DNA of 64,000 nucleotides from Tieghemostelium lacteum (lineage: Eukaryota > Evosea > Eumycetozoa > Dictyosteliales > Raperosteliaceae), in the NCBI GenBank assembly GCA_001606155.1, contig LODT01000037.1, positions 248,001-312,000 on the forward strand, in the 5' to 3' direction. Shown in pieces: positions 9,308 through 21,529 of this stretch. Numbering within the stretch: position 1 is the stretch's first letter; every line of letters starts with the position of its first letter. The notes beneath the pieces were generated by a model that made no database searches, was not told the origin of the DNA, and saw only the letters and a list, made by a program, of their open reading frames with translations. The position numbers were made by a program, and so were the translations under genes.

Positions 9308-11752
9308 TTATATTTGGGAATTTACTAGTTTTTTTGATTTTAATCTTTTGTAGAGAACTATAGAGAGTATTATAATAAATAATATCATGAATGCACATGC
9401 ACCTATTAGAGCTTTTGAAAGTGTAGATAGACCATTGTCACTACTTGATGTGGTATTTCCTGATTCTGTGTGTTGTGGATAGGATTCGTATGATATTAAA
9501 CTTTCTAGAGCACTGGTGTTTTGGGGGTCATATTCGTTGTCTAGACTCTTTGATCGCAAAAGCACTGTACCTGAAGTTAGCATGGGTAAGTCACATTTAA
9601 CATTATAGTTATTGGTTTTGGCTGTAACTTTACAATTGTTCAATGGATATGATTTACCATTTTCTAAAATGATGTCAAATTGGTTTCTATCCAGATACTG
9701 TCCTTGGAAATCCACTGAATATAATGTGGCTTGAACTGACTCAATGTGTGGTTGAATATTCACATTTCTAACTAATTCCATTCCATCGACAGTTACTGTT
9801 AATTTACCTTTAGTTACAATAGATGGCAATTTAAATTCCATTTGATTACTTGTAATTTTGACTAAGGTATCATCTAATGAAACTTCAGACAACTTTACTT
9901 GTACCCATTCTTTACCATTTCCAAAGTTCTCACCATTTATAATGAGTAAGTTATTATTATTCACATTGGCAGTGACCAATGTAATCTTGGGTTTGGTAAA
10001 TGTAAATTCTAGTGTATTACTCTCAGTAGACCCTATTCGAATCTTAATTTGTCTATGGAGTACAAGTCCTTCAGGTTTAGTGAATATTATACTATCAGGT
10101 TCAACAGTTTGAACTGCATACCATTCATCTGAAAATTGAACTGAAATTTGGCTAATTGGAACTGAATTGGATTTAAAAAACATTCCATTAACAGTCACAT
10201 GTACCTCTTGAGTTGTCAGAGGTTTACCATTATTTATATTGATAATATAAGGTACCAAAACCACATTAGATATAATTTGAGTTATGTCTTCATACTGAGC
10301 TGTTAACACACCACTTATAGCATCAAAAGGTACTCTACATTCCATTGTCTTTAGTGTCACATCATCTGTAACTCTGGTACATTGCAATAAACTATCACCA
10401 AGTCTAAAGCTAACCAAATTAAATTCATATAAATTATCATAATTAAATGTTATAGTATCCCAATGTTGACTAACATTTTCAAATTTCTGATTGACTAGAC
10501 TAAACAATCCCTCGTGTACAATGTCACTTGTAATCACTAATACCTGGTACTCTCTGTTTGGTCTAAAACCACTAGCATTGAGATTACAAACTAGAGTAAC
10601 ACTATCTTGTAAAACTGGATTTTGACATGATATTTCATCGACTGTTACCTCCAAAGGACTTGTGAAATTCACACTACCAACAACAGTCACCAATCCACTG
10701 CTATTAAAAGCAACATTGGAAACAACATTAAATAAAGGAATTCGGGTAACATCAGAAGATTCATTGACTAATGAAAATTTGATTATAGAATCGCTACAAA
10801 ACATGGTAACTGTATTGTTTAAAGCTACTACAGAAGCAATAGATGAGATATTGAATGGCTGTGAATTGGTGATTTTGTTTAAACCTTTACTGGAAATGGT
10901 AACTATGACTATTTTAGACTCGATATTGGTACCTGTAATGAGTAGGGTACCTTCATGGTAGGTATTAGTATAGACATCAGTAAGTGAGAGCGAAATAGTT
11001 TCTATGATTTGAATGGTATCTTGAGAGTAGGTAGCACGTATTAACACATGTCCATTGAATTTACTGGTACCTATGAAATACATTTGATTATCAATAGTAT
11101 TAAATGATGATTTCTGTGGAATTATTCCAATGAGATTAGAAGGTATAGATAAAGAATTCAAATCATTGCTACCTATTTTTAAATAGTAATTTGAAAAGAG
11201 TATAAAGTCACCTAACTTGTACCCCATATCTAAATGAGTATCGTTACTCATGATTGTCAATGGATTGAAACTACTGATGGAGAGGTTTTCGTAGAGTTCC
11301 AGTGTACCTATAGTGCCATTTATTTCACAGATTAAATGAATGAAAGACTGGTACATGAAAGCCTCTGAATATGATCTTCCATTAAATGTTCCAACCAATT
11401 CACCAGTTTTTGCATTTTCTATAGAAGTACTATTGGAGTTGATTATATATATACTAGTATTACTATTAAATAGATAGTATAGGGTATTAGGTAAAATATC
11501 GAAATCTCTCTGAAATTCAACAGAGAATGTATTTTGGTTTAATATATTCTTATTGACAATTGAAAATGTACCAATATTGGTATTATTATTCACATTTAGA
11601 TTATATATATATTGTGAGTTAACTGTAATGGGAATGAGTCTACTAAACTTTGTAGTTGATGGCAAATATAAAAAATTATAGAGATCAGCATTGATGATAC
11701 TGCTGAATTGTAAAACAGTTATAAGTGTAATGACTAGGTTAATTGTGTTCAT
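9308..11752 (-). CDS. Tiger-like (IPT/TIG repeat) type I membrane protein
   Basis: An 814-residue, single-exon gene. Residues 1-22 are a signal peptide (ending SSIINA). About 360 residues of beta-rich, Asn/Ser/Thr-rich ectodomain with many N-glycosylation sequons follow. From about residue 370 come several IPT/TIG-like E-set segments, such as PKITLVTANVNNNNLLIINGENFG. One transmembrane helix (about 783-802) and a basic tail (YKRLKSKK) close it. This is the layout of the dictyostelid tiger (Tgr) family, whose TgrB1/TgrC1 pair mediates cell adhesion and kin recognition in D. discoideum. I cannot tell whether this is an orthologue of either or a side branch. It heads the ComC-like array on the same strand, and TG/CA-rich boxes lie 80-370 nt upstream. 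Confidence 0.72.
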   Translation of the reverse strand: MNTINLVITLITVLQFSSIINADLYNFLYLPSTTKFSRLIPITVNSQYIYNLNVNNNTNIGTFSIVNKNILNQNTFSVEFQRDFDILPNTLYYLFNSNTSIYIINSNSTSIENAKTGELVGTFNGRSYSEAFMYQSFIHLICEINGTIGTLELYENLSISSFNPLTIMSNDTHLDMGYKLGDFILFSNYYLKIGSNDLNSLSIPSNLIGIIPQKSSFNTIDNQMYFIGTSKFNGHVLIRATYSQDTIQIIETISLSLTDVYTNTYHEGTLLITGTNIESKIVIVTISSKGLNKITNSQPFNISSIASVVALNNTVTMFCSDSIIKFSLVNESSDVTRIPLFNVVSNVAFNSSGLVTVVGSVNFTSPLEVTVDEISCQNPVLQDSVTLVCNLNASGFRPNREYQVLVITSDIVHEGLFSLVNQKFENVSQHWDTITFNYDNLYEFNLVSFRLGDSLLQCTRVTDDVTLKTMECRVPFDAISGVLTAQYEDITQIISNVVLVPYIININNGKPLTTQEVHVTVNGMFFKSNSVPISQISVQFSDEWYAVQTVEPDSIIFTKPEGLVLHRQIKIRIGSTESNTLEFTFTKPKITLVTANVNNNNLLIINGENFGNGKEWVQVKLSEVSLDDTLVKITSNQMEFKLPSIVTKGKLTVTVDGMELVRNVNIQPHIESVQATLYSVDFQGQYLDRNQFDIILENGKSYPLNNCKVTAKTNNYNVKCDLPMLTSGTVLLRSKSLDNEYDPQNTSALESLISYESYPQHTESGNTTSSSDNGLSTLSKALIGACAFMILFIIILSIVLYKRLKSKKLVNSQI

Positions 11753-12353
11753 GTTTCTTGGATCGTAAGGATGAAAAATTGAATCACTTTTGATGATTTA
11801 AATTCTTTATCAATCGTTTATTCAAAGTAAAGTGTGGGTGTGAGTGTGTGGGGATAGTAAAATATGTACATTGTTTACTTTCACTCTACACTCACGAAAT
11901 CTATTGAGTGTGTGCTGGGGTATTTAGTTTTTTCATTCGAAAATCAATTCACCAACAACCACGATTAATTTCTAAATAAATTTATTTACTTGCATCTTTT
12001 GTTTAAAATTTTATTTTGGTGGGTGTTAGAGTGGTTGTGATCATATCCAGTCTTAGTGATCATCCAAATAAAAATAAAAATTTTTTTTTTAATTCAAACA
12101 TTAAACTCACAACACCACATCATCACCATTTTTTATCATAAATTTTAAAGTTTTGATGATGTATTTAAATAGTAGTGATATCACTTTTCTAATTTGGTAT
12201 AGGAGGCAAAAATGACTTTTCAATTGCCAATAAATATTATTTTAATAATTTAAATATTGTTTTTCACATTTCTCAATTAGGTTTAATCTTTACATTGACT
12301 TTTATAGACACTGTGAGTGTTTAGTTATGATAAACAACATCACAACAACCCCA
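11753..12353. promoter_or_regulatory. Upstream region of the tiger-like gene with TG/CA-rich boxes
   Basis: This 600-nt gene-free region contains G/T-rich and C/A-rich tracts that stand out from the A+T background: 11831-11854 (GTGTGGGTGTGAGTGTGTGG), 11882-11896 (CACTCTACACTCACG), 11906-11920 (GAGTGTGTGCTGGGG), a TGGGTG/GTGGTTGTG cluster near 12020-12040 and CACAACACCACATCATCACC near 12108. D. discoideum G-box binding factor (GBF) uses TG/CA-rich elements to drive post-aggregative genes, so developmental control is a reasonable inference. A 12-bp perfect palindrome AGTGATATCACT lies at about 12175. No coding sequence is seen. Confidence 0.5.
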
Positions 12354-15300
12354 CTATCCAAAATTTTTTAATTTATTACCCATTTTTTCAACCAGTGCTT
12401 TTGATTGCTTGGTTTTGTAAATGTAATAGATTACTGATATGACAACTACAGATGCAAATCCTATAGAACCAATGATAATACCTGCTAATTGGGATTTTGA
12501 AAGTTTAGATTTATAAGAAGAAGAATCTTCTGATTTGGTACATATGGAATTGGATTTATCAGATGCTGGTGTGGTATCGATAAGAACTGAGAAATCAGGA
12601 TCAAGAGTAGCTGATGATTTGTAATTTGGTATATTGATTCCAATGTATGTCTGTGACATGGTATTAATGGAAGTACTATTATTGGTATAGATTGTGTTAC
12701 TGATTTGTTGAATTCTGTTATCAATGATACCTCTTTTGATGAATCTACCATAGAGTGAATGGGTGTCAACTTGAAGTTTAACAAATTCAGAAAAGTTTTC
12801 ATTATCAATATCACCACTTTCTTGAACTGAACATGTTGACTCATTAGGTGATTCTGATTCCAATGCAACTGACATTACCAATTGAAGTGTATTGAGAGCT
12901 GATGAGAACTGGTATTTAGAAATATCCATTCTGTATTTGATGGTTGATGCCAACATTTCAAGTTTCTCATTGGCGAATATAATAGTTTCAGGTTGTTTAA
13001 AGAATTGAAGTGTAATAGTTACACCAGTTAAAACATTATTATTGGTGATATTAGTTTTATAGGTGAATTCTTGAATGTTACTATTGGATTGAAGTGATGT
13101 TGTGTTGGTGTATACCCATTGAGTGAATGGATGTTCAATGACTATTGTTCCATCTGGTTTTAATTCTTTCAATGATACAATTGAAATTAATGATTTCAAA
13201 GTTATGGATTCACCATCTGGAAGAGTTGTATTGAAATTATTATCAATATCAGGATTAGTTGTGTTGATTGTTGGTGCTGGAACAATGATGTTTTGGGATA
13301 GACAATCTAATCCAAACCATGGTTTGACACATTGACATTTACCATTTATACATTGTCCATTTGAAGAGCCACCACATGATGGTGTTCCAGGACACTGTGT
13401 ATTAGTTGATGATGGTGTTGGACTTGGTATAATCGTAGGTTGAGGACCACTATTTGGTTTAATTACAACTGTATTTGAATTTGAAGGTGAACTTTGAATA
13501 GTAACATTAGTTGCTGTTACTATAGGTGTAATATTATTTAATATTATTACAGTTGCTCCAATTGATGATTGTTGATAACTTTGTGTTCCTACCAATACAG
13601 TAGAAGGTTTACTGAATCTTCTTCCTACAATAGTAAGAGATGTCCCATCAAGTCTAACCTTTTCAATATAAGGTGTTTCAACAGTAAAGTATTCAATTGG
13701 AATGACAGGATTAAATCCTACTCTAAGATCAATTGGACTCATACCTCCAACATTATAGTTAGTATCAGTGTAACCAAAGACTGATATTAATAGACTGTCA
13801 CCTGGAGCTCCATATCCATATGGAATTTGAATGTAACATTCAAAATCTACAGTGACCCCCTGTTCGGTCTTGGCATTAGCAGGAAATTTAAGAATATCAA
13901 AAACACCAGCATGTAGATAACAATATGGTAAACTATGCGAGATCATAACTTCACTTCCAGTGTCAGCAACAGTGAAAGATACAGTTACATAACGATCGAT
14001 ATCGAATGGAGATGTCACATCTATTGGGTTGGTTAAATTAACCGAGAATTGAGATATAGTAGGTGGAGTAACATCTGTATATGCAATTTGGCAATTAACA
14101 TTAATAGACAGTGTATCAAGTACCGTTAGATTACCAATGAGATTTAATAATGGTGAAAATGCATTTGATGGTAGCTGTCTATTTTTGTAGTGAAAGGTGC
14201 TAGTGTGAAACCCATTATCCATTAGTTCTATGGAGTATATATAGTAAGTCTGTGAAGCACAAGATGGTGAAATGATAAGGGAAACTGTATAGGATTCTTC
14301 ATAAATATCTTGATTTGTTAATGGTGAGATTGTAAATACATATGGTACATATGGGTCCAGGGTCGAAGCAACCTTTATAGTTCCATTACTGAACCCAGTA
14401 CCAGGATCAGATATCTTAAAAGTCCAAGATATCACACCACCTTGAGCAGTGGTAACAGATGGTGAAGATTTCATATCAACTATTTGTGGTGGCATGTGAT
14501 CAGCATTTAATGAATATATCTTTAATTGCCAAGCATCTGTAAACTCAGAGCTATAATGCACAGTATTTTTATAATACAATACAATAGGTACATAGTTATC
14601 TGTGAAAACCATTGGTGGGATATAGAAATCCAATGTATGCATTTGAAATTTCTCATTCCAGTTGGCCCTATGTGATTTTTCAGTTAATCCTGGTAAAGAC
14701 TCAAAAACTACAATGACAGGGAAATCTTTAGTGGTACCTGACATTTTTATAAATATTGTATTTTGACATCCAACAATAGAAAGATCTATATTATTCACTG
14801 TATAGCTGATTTCCATTACTTTTACCACTTCAGTTTGAGTATCTGTAGTTGAAACGAAAGTTAGATATTTTGGTATTCTTATATTTGTTTTATATATATA
14901 TATACTTACAATAGTTATCAAATGTAAAATAGGGTGGAGGTTGTGGTACAGGTAGTCCATAAACTGTGTATTTATAAATTGCTTCATTACCTGCAAAATC
15001 AATTATTCTGACAGGTTCAGACTTTGAAAGAGTAAAGATATAGTCAGGATCACGAGTATCTACATATATTTCAAATTTACCATCTTGGAAAGTACCATTT
15101 CCATTTAACAAATGAGCTGCTGTCAATGTAACTGGGTTCACATAAATAGAAAAGATACCTGATCCTAAAACGTCTGAAGCTCCAACAGTAAGCAAATAGG
15201 TATAATCTGATATGGCAATATAGTTCAAAAATTGCAATTCTGGTACAGTTGCATCTATAGATATTATAAAATTAAAAGGTTAGGTTAATTTGTATTAAAA

Positions 15301-16758
15301 CATTGGTTTGTAACAACAACATACCAGTGGTACCACTTACAGCGGTATTGATGAGTATAAGATCTGGTTGTGTTGCAGCATAAAGATTTTGTAGATATTG
15401 TGGTGGCATTGTTGTAAATTTATATTGTGCAGTTTCACCAGATTTTGATGAAATTCCATAAGGATATGGTTCTGTAGAGGATACCGATATCTTTCCATAT
15501 TTTAGTTCAACTTGACATTCATCATAATTTGTAAATGTACCTGTTATAACCCAAGCTTTATCATCATTTGTTATTGACATACTAGTAATTCCCAATTGAT
15601 CACCTAATACTATATATTATATTCGTAAGTACTTTAAATTAGCATTTAATTAAATAGGGTTAAATATTTACCTGTCGAGAAATATGGAGCAGTTATCAAT
15701 TCTAAAATAGTTGGTCTAAGATAATATGTAGGGATATTAACCATTTGATCTATATTTTTAAATTGAATTGGAAACATTATTGTAAAATTATTTGGTGATC
15801 CTGATACAATTTGAGGTACTATATATTCTTCAGGATCATATTGATCAGTGTACTGATAAAATAGTGCTATGGGATAACCTGCAGCCTTAATGAATGTATA
15901 ATATTGTTTTAATGGATAGTTATAATCAGCATCAAAATAAGCCGTATTTGTAAAATCAAAACTATTATTATCTTTGGCAATAAAAGTTAGTATCATGACA
16001 AAACTTTAAAGAGTTTAAACTAAACTTACTTGGTACAACAAATGAAGGGATATCGAATTTTGTAACTCTTCCAAGAGGATCACTAATCTCTACCCAAAAT
16101 GGTATATGTGAACTCATTGTTGATTCAAATTTGCATTTTACTTCAACTTTAGTGTAGGTGAGTGCTTGTATCATACAATTATATCCTATAGGATATGCAT
16201 ATTGTACAAGGTTAAAGAAATCAATCAATTTTGTAAGATTGAGATTTAAAACTGCTGTATAAAATTCCATTTGATTTCCACTCTGTGTCAAGTGAAATGA
16301 TGGTGGTGGCTCTAGTAACTGAATAGGGTATGGTAGATTTTCACAATAATAGTTAATGACACCTATTAGTAATTCACCATTTACATTAAATTGAATTAAA
16401 GATTCATTTATAGATAATGTTGCTGTTAAATCAAATGAACAATATGCTTGACTTCCATATGCATTAGATTTAACTGATTGTCCGTTATTATCAATAATCA
16501 CAGTAACACCATTAGGGCAATCAAATGGTGCATCTGGTGAATCTGATACAATTGTAACTATATAATTGTTTACACATGACCCATTTAATGTTGCATACCT
16601 ATTATTACTATATGTTATTGATGTTTCCATTAAAAAATAACCATCTGTTTACAAAAATTAATATTTACTATTTAATTTAAAAAGAAAAATAGATTATTAA
16701 TAAGATAAGTACTTGCACAGGTTATAAATAATATTAAAATTAGGTAATTGATTATCAT
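12354..16758 (-). CDS. ComC-like EGF-domain adhesion protein A
   Basis: Six exons (16758-16713, 16644-16030, 15971-15672, 15603-15325, 15254-14910, 14842-12354) give one 1357-residue frame. All five introns (58-84 nt) are phase 1. Exon 1 is a signal peptide (MIINYLILILFITCA). Exons 2-5 encode beta-rich ectodomain segments of the dictyostelid DUF7743/DUF7949 and DUF7034/DUF7035 kind (recalled from family knowledge, not searched). The last exon holds an IPT-like segment (PYIEKVRLDGTSLTIVGRRF), an EGF module at about 1011-1045 (CPGTPSCGGSSNGQC...CVKPWFGLDC), a conserved membrane-proximal domain (NTTNPDID to SVLIDTTPAS), one transmembrane helix (about 1312-1336) and the tail ending NKLKNFG. This is the layout of ComC, a D. 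discoideum communication-mutant protein. Ligand unknown. Parts of its C-terminal half are identical in DNA to gene C. Confidence 0.82.
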
Positions 16759-16927
16759 TTCCTGCATTTACTATGATATTTTTATTTTTATTTCGATAAT
16801 CAGGTTGGTATTTTTTATCTAAAAATAAATATCTTCAAAATAAAACAGATATTTATATCACCATATTTCCTCAAAAGATATTAAAAAAAAAAAAAATCAT
16901 GATAGGTTATAAATATAATATAATTAT

Positions 16928-19900
16928 TTATCTTGATTGGCTATTTGCTATTTTATTCTGTAAGATTCTTGCAGTTCTTTTGTCTTGTCTTTTTTTGTAT
17001 ACATAGTATACAATGGATACTATAATAACAAGACCAAAACCAACAGCACCAATGATTATACCTATTAATTGGGTTTTTGAAAGTTTGGATTTATCTTCCA
17101 TATTATTTTCAGCACAAATGGAATTTGATTTTTGAGATGCTGGTGTGGTATCGATAAGAACCGAGAAATCAGGATCAAGAGTAGCTGATGATTTGTAATT
17201 TGGTATATTGATTCCAATATAGGATTGTGATTGGGTATTGGTAGATGATGAATCACTAAAGATTGTGTTACTGATTTGTTGGACTCTATTATCTACAATA
17301 CCTCTTTTGATGAATCTACCATAGAGTGAATGGGTGTCGACTTGAAGTTTAACAAATTCACTGACATTCTCGTCATCGGCATTACCACTTTCTTGAACTG
17401 AACATGAAGATACTGCTGAATTTTGTGATTCTAAAGCTACTGACATTACCAATTGAAGTGTATTGAGAGCTGATGAGAATTGGTATCTGGATATATCAAT
17501 TCTGTATTTGATGGTTGATGCCAACATTTCAAGTTTCTCATTGGCAAATATAATGCTTTCAGCTTGTTTAAAGTATTGTAGCGCAACAGTTACACCAGTT
17601 AATACATTATTATTGGTGACATTGGTTTCATAGGTGTATTCTTCTATGTTGGTGTTAGATTGAAGTGATGTAGTATTGGTGTATACCCATTGAGAGAATG
17701 GATGTTCAATAGCTACTGTTCCATCTGGTTTCATTTCTTTTAGTGATACAAAGGCAATAAGAGATTTCAAAGTGACAGTTTCACCACTTGGAAGAGTTGT
17801 GTTATAGTCAGTGTCTACATCAGGATTAGTTTCATTGACTTGTGGTGGTGGTTTAACTATATTTTGTGAGTTACAGTCTGGACCGTACCATGGTTTAATA
17901 CATAGACATACACCGCTGCTACATTTACCATTTGTAGGTCCACCGCATTGAGGTTCTCCAGGACATGGAATTTCAGGTGGTATACTAGGACTATTAGCTT
18001 GAACCAACCAGTTATTAGAAGGCACAGAATTAATAACAACAGATACATTGCTAATAGATCTAATAGGTAATGTATTATTTATAATAATAACGGATGACCC
18101 TATTGGAGTGACTTGATAAACATCAGCACCAATGTTAACAGTACCGCTAGAACTGAATTTCTTGCCCACAATAGTCATGGTATTACCACTGGATTTAACA
18201 TCTTGTATAAATGGTGCACCAGTAGTTGAGAATGTAACATTAATGACAGGGTTGAAATTAACTGATAAACTCAAAGTAGACATACCACCAACATTTAAAT
18301 GGGTATCTGTATAACCAAATATTGATACAACTAAACTTGGATTTACATCTGGACCACCATACCCAAATCCATAAGGTATTTGCATTGTGCATTTAAATGT
18401 GGCACTAAGTGAAGTATTGGAAACTACTGCAGATGGGAATGTTAATTTTTCAAATACAGAGGCATGTAGATAGCAATATGGAACATTTCTAGTCAATAAG
18501 ATATCATGTTGAGTATCTGTGATTTTGAATACAACTTCTAGGAGACGGTCACTATCTAATGGTGAACTGACATCAACTGTATTGGATGGAAGAATTTGGA
18601 AACTTTCCATTATTGGTGCTGTAATCTCACGAACTACACCACAGTCTGTTGAAATGGTAAATGAATTTAGAGCAGTTTGGTTGGTAATAAATTGAAGCAT
18701 TGGTGTTACTCTTGTGTCTAGGTTATAGTTGTTATCAGTATAAATACCACTTTGTAATCCATTGTCCATCAATTCAATAGACTTTATATAGAAGTTCTGT
18801 GGAATGCAATTAGGTGGAATTGGTATACTTATAGTGTAACTATCCAATTTTGGGTTCTGAGTGGCACTAGGTTTAATTTCGAATACATATGGCACATATG
18901 GATCAACATTGGAAACAATTTTAATTGTACCATTTTGGAAACCGTTATAAGGATCAGAGATCTTAAATGTCCAACTAATGCTACCACCTTGAGTGTCTGT
19001 AATTGCAGGTGAAGTGGTGATTTCAACAACTTGTGGTGGCATTTGATCAGCATAGGTTGACTTAATTTTCAATTGTAGTTCATCAGGAAGAGCTTTACTG
19101 TCGAATGCAACATTCTTGTAGTAAATAGTGTATGGGACATATTTGTCTGTAAATTGCATTTGGGGAATTTCAAAATCTACCATATATCTTTCAAATTTCT
19201 CACTCCATTTAGCAACAATAAGTTTGTTTTTGAATACTGGTAAACTTGCGAACCCTATAACTGGTGAAATCTCTGGAAGTGAATTTGAGAACTTGATAAA
19301 CATTGTATTTTTACAACCAACTATAGATAAGTCAATATTCATAATGGTAAAACTGACATGAGTAACTGTTACAACTTGGTCCAATGCATCTATAATATAT
19401 TATTAATATAAAGAAAATTTCTATCAACATTTTAATTATACTTACACATAGAATTGTATGGAATATAGATAGGGCTATATGGTGGAAGTGGGGTACCATA
19501 TGAAGTACTAGAATAAATACCAAAGTTACCAGCATAATCAAAAATTTGTCTTCCACTTTGTGGAGTTGGTGAATAAAGAGTTGGTAAATCTCTAGAATCA
19601 ACATATTTTTCAAAGGTACCATTTATAGGAGTACCGCTAACAATATCAGATGCTTTTATCACTATTTGATTATCATTTAATGAAAAGAAACCTGCTCCAC
19701 CTACATCTGATACTCGAATAGTTACCAAATACGAGTACTCAGATAATTTAGTGTATACTAATGATTCAAGCTTTGGTGCAGTTGCATCTATTTAATAGTA
19801 TATACAAGTTAGTTAATATTATAGTGTAAATTTAAAATAGAAGTAATATACTAACCAGTTAAAGTACCAGTAACAGTTCCAGAATACAAATTACCAACAT

Positions 19901-21330
19901 ATGTGCTGATTGACATTGATTTTGTGTATTGAGTTGGTTTAACTACATATTCTAACATAACAACTGTACCAGTTCTCTGAACAACTCCATAGGGATAGGC
20001 CCCATCACCATAACTTATTAAACTACCATAGCTATAACTTGGTGAAATACTATCAAAATTTGTAAATGTACAAGATGCTACTGCTGAATTTGCATCTCTA
20101 TTAAAAGATTTACCACTTGTTGTTGTTGCTAATCTCACTAAAAGATTAAGAATATGTTAGAAATTGAAAATATTTATGACTGCAATTTAATATTTACCTG
20201 TATTACTAAAAGTAACATCATCAATAATTACACCAGTAGTACTTCCATTCATATAGGATGTCACATAATTCTGGGTAGATGGAGCAAATTGTAGATAGTT
20301 CACGAAAACCAATGTAAATCCATTGGTAGGATTACCATATGTAATTAAAGGAGGTTTTACTCCTACACCCATAACTTGTTGATACACATTCTGTATTGGG
20401 TAAGGGTTAGTAACCTGAAGTTCAGTGTAATGTTGTTTAAATGAATATGCTACATCTGAAGGAGTGGAATAGTGTGATATATTATATGATGGTGTAGCAG
20501 TTACTATTTTGTTTGTCAGATTAATGATATTAATATCTAATCCAATATTTTAAAAAATTGAATCAAATATTTACCTGATGATAAAAATGTTGGAATAGAA
20601 AAATTGGATATTTGTCCCAGAGGATCAGTAAATACTACAAAAAATTCTGGATTGATAGTTACAAAGTTTTGTAAATTACATGATATTAATATACTGGAAT
20701 AGTTTAATTGAGAGAAGTAGCAACTGTAGTCAGTGGGAACTGTGAACAATGAGGTATCAATAGCTTTGGTAAAATTTAATCTCATTAATGCAGTATGTCT
20801 ATAATTGTTAACCAAGTCCATATGAAATTTAGGTTGTGGATCCAAGAGTGTGAGTGGATAGGGAACAGGTTGACAATCAAATTGAATACTTCCATTCATC
20901 AAAATAGATCCAGAATAATAAAAATCTAATTGACCAATAGTGTTTATAGGCACTGTAGCACTTAGAGTAACAGCACAAGCTCTAGGTGAACTATTCTTAA
21001 TACTTAATGTACCTGCAATCTGACCTGTTGTATTCACTTGTGCAATTACAGATGCACAAAATATATCAGCATCAGAGGCTTCTGCTAAAACTGATACAGC
21101 ATAGGAAAATAAACAAGTACTAGCTGCAGTTGCATAGGCATTGTTTTGAAATGGAATTGTTGTATCCTCAATATAATATCCCCCTACAAAATTTTCAAAA
21201 TAATTTTTAATTAGTTCTAACCATTTTGGAATAACATTATATTTATACTAAAAAAATAGATGAAATATTTACTTGTAATATTTAACAAAGAGATAAATAT
21301 TGTAAATACATATATTTTAACGTGTGACAT
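16928..21330 (-). CDS. ComC-like EGF-domain adhesion protein B
   Basis: Exons 21330-21273, 21183-20575, 20503-20198, 20137-19856, 19787-19446 and 19389-16928 give a 1352-residue frame with phase-1 introns. The third exon could begin at 20536 instead, which would make the intron before it only 38 nt and add 11 residues; the 71-nt version matches gene C better. The layout is as in gene A: signal peptide MSHVKIYVFTIFISLLNIT, four ectodomain exons, IPT-like segment, EGF (CPGEPQCGGPTNGKC...CIKPWYGPDC), conserved domain with QVDTHSLYGRFIKRG, helix and basic tail (YKKRQDKR). The gap to gene A is only 169 bp, so its terminator and A's promoter share a very short space. It differs from A and C in the EGF-flanking linker. 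Confidence 0.82.
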
Positions 21331-21529
21331 AATTATAATTTTAATAAAATAAACAAGCCCGGAATTTTTTTTTTTTAATTTATTCTAAAGTCGCATTTAG
21401 ATTTTTACATCCCACCTAAACGACAATCCTTAAAAAAATAAAAAAAAATTAAAAACCGTTGGTCACAATCGCGATCGGAATATTCTGGTATCCAAAATTT
21501 TAAGTGTAAAATGTTGGTTACTTTCGACC

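Noticed and set aside
12175-12186. Palindrome AGTGATATCACT
   Set aside because: A 12-bp perfect palindrome is not surprising in 64 kb of A+T-rich DNA and no second copy with the same context was seen.
14843-15671. Separate small genes between the long ComC-like frames
   Set aside because: The 100-200-codon frames at these and matching places in B-G join to the long frames through phase-1 introns and are exons of single genes.
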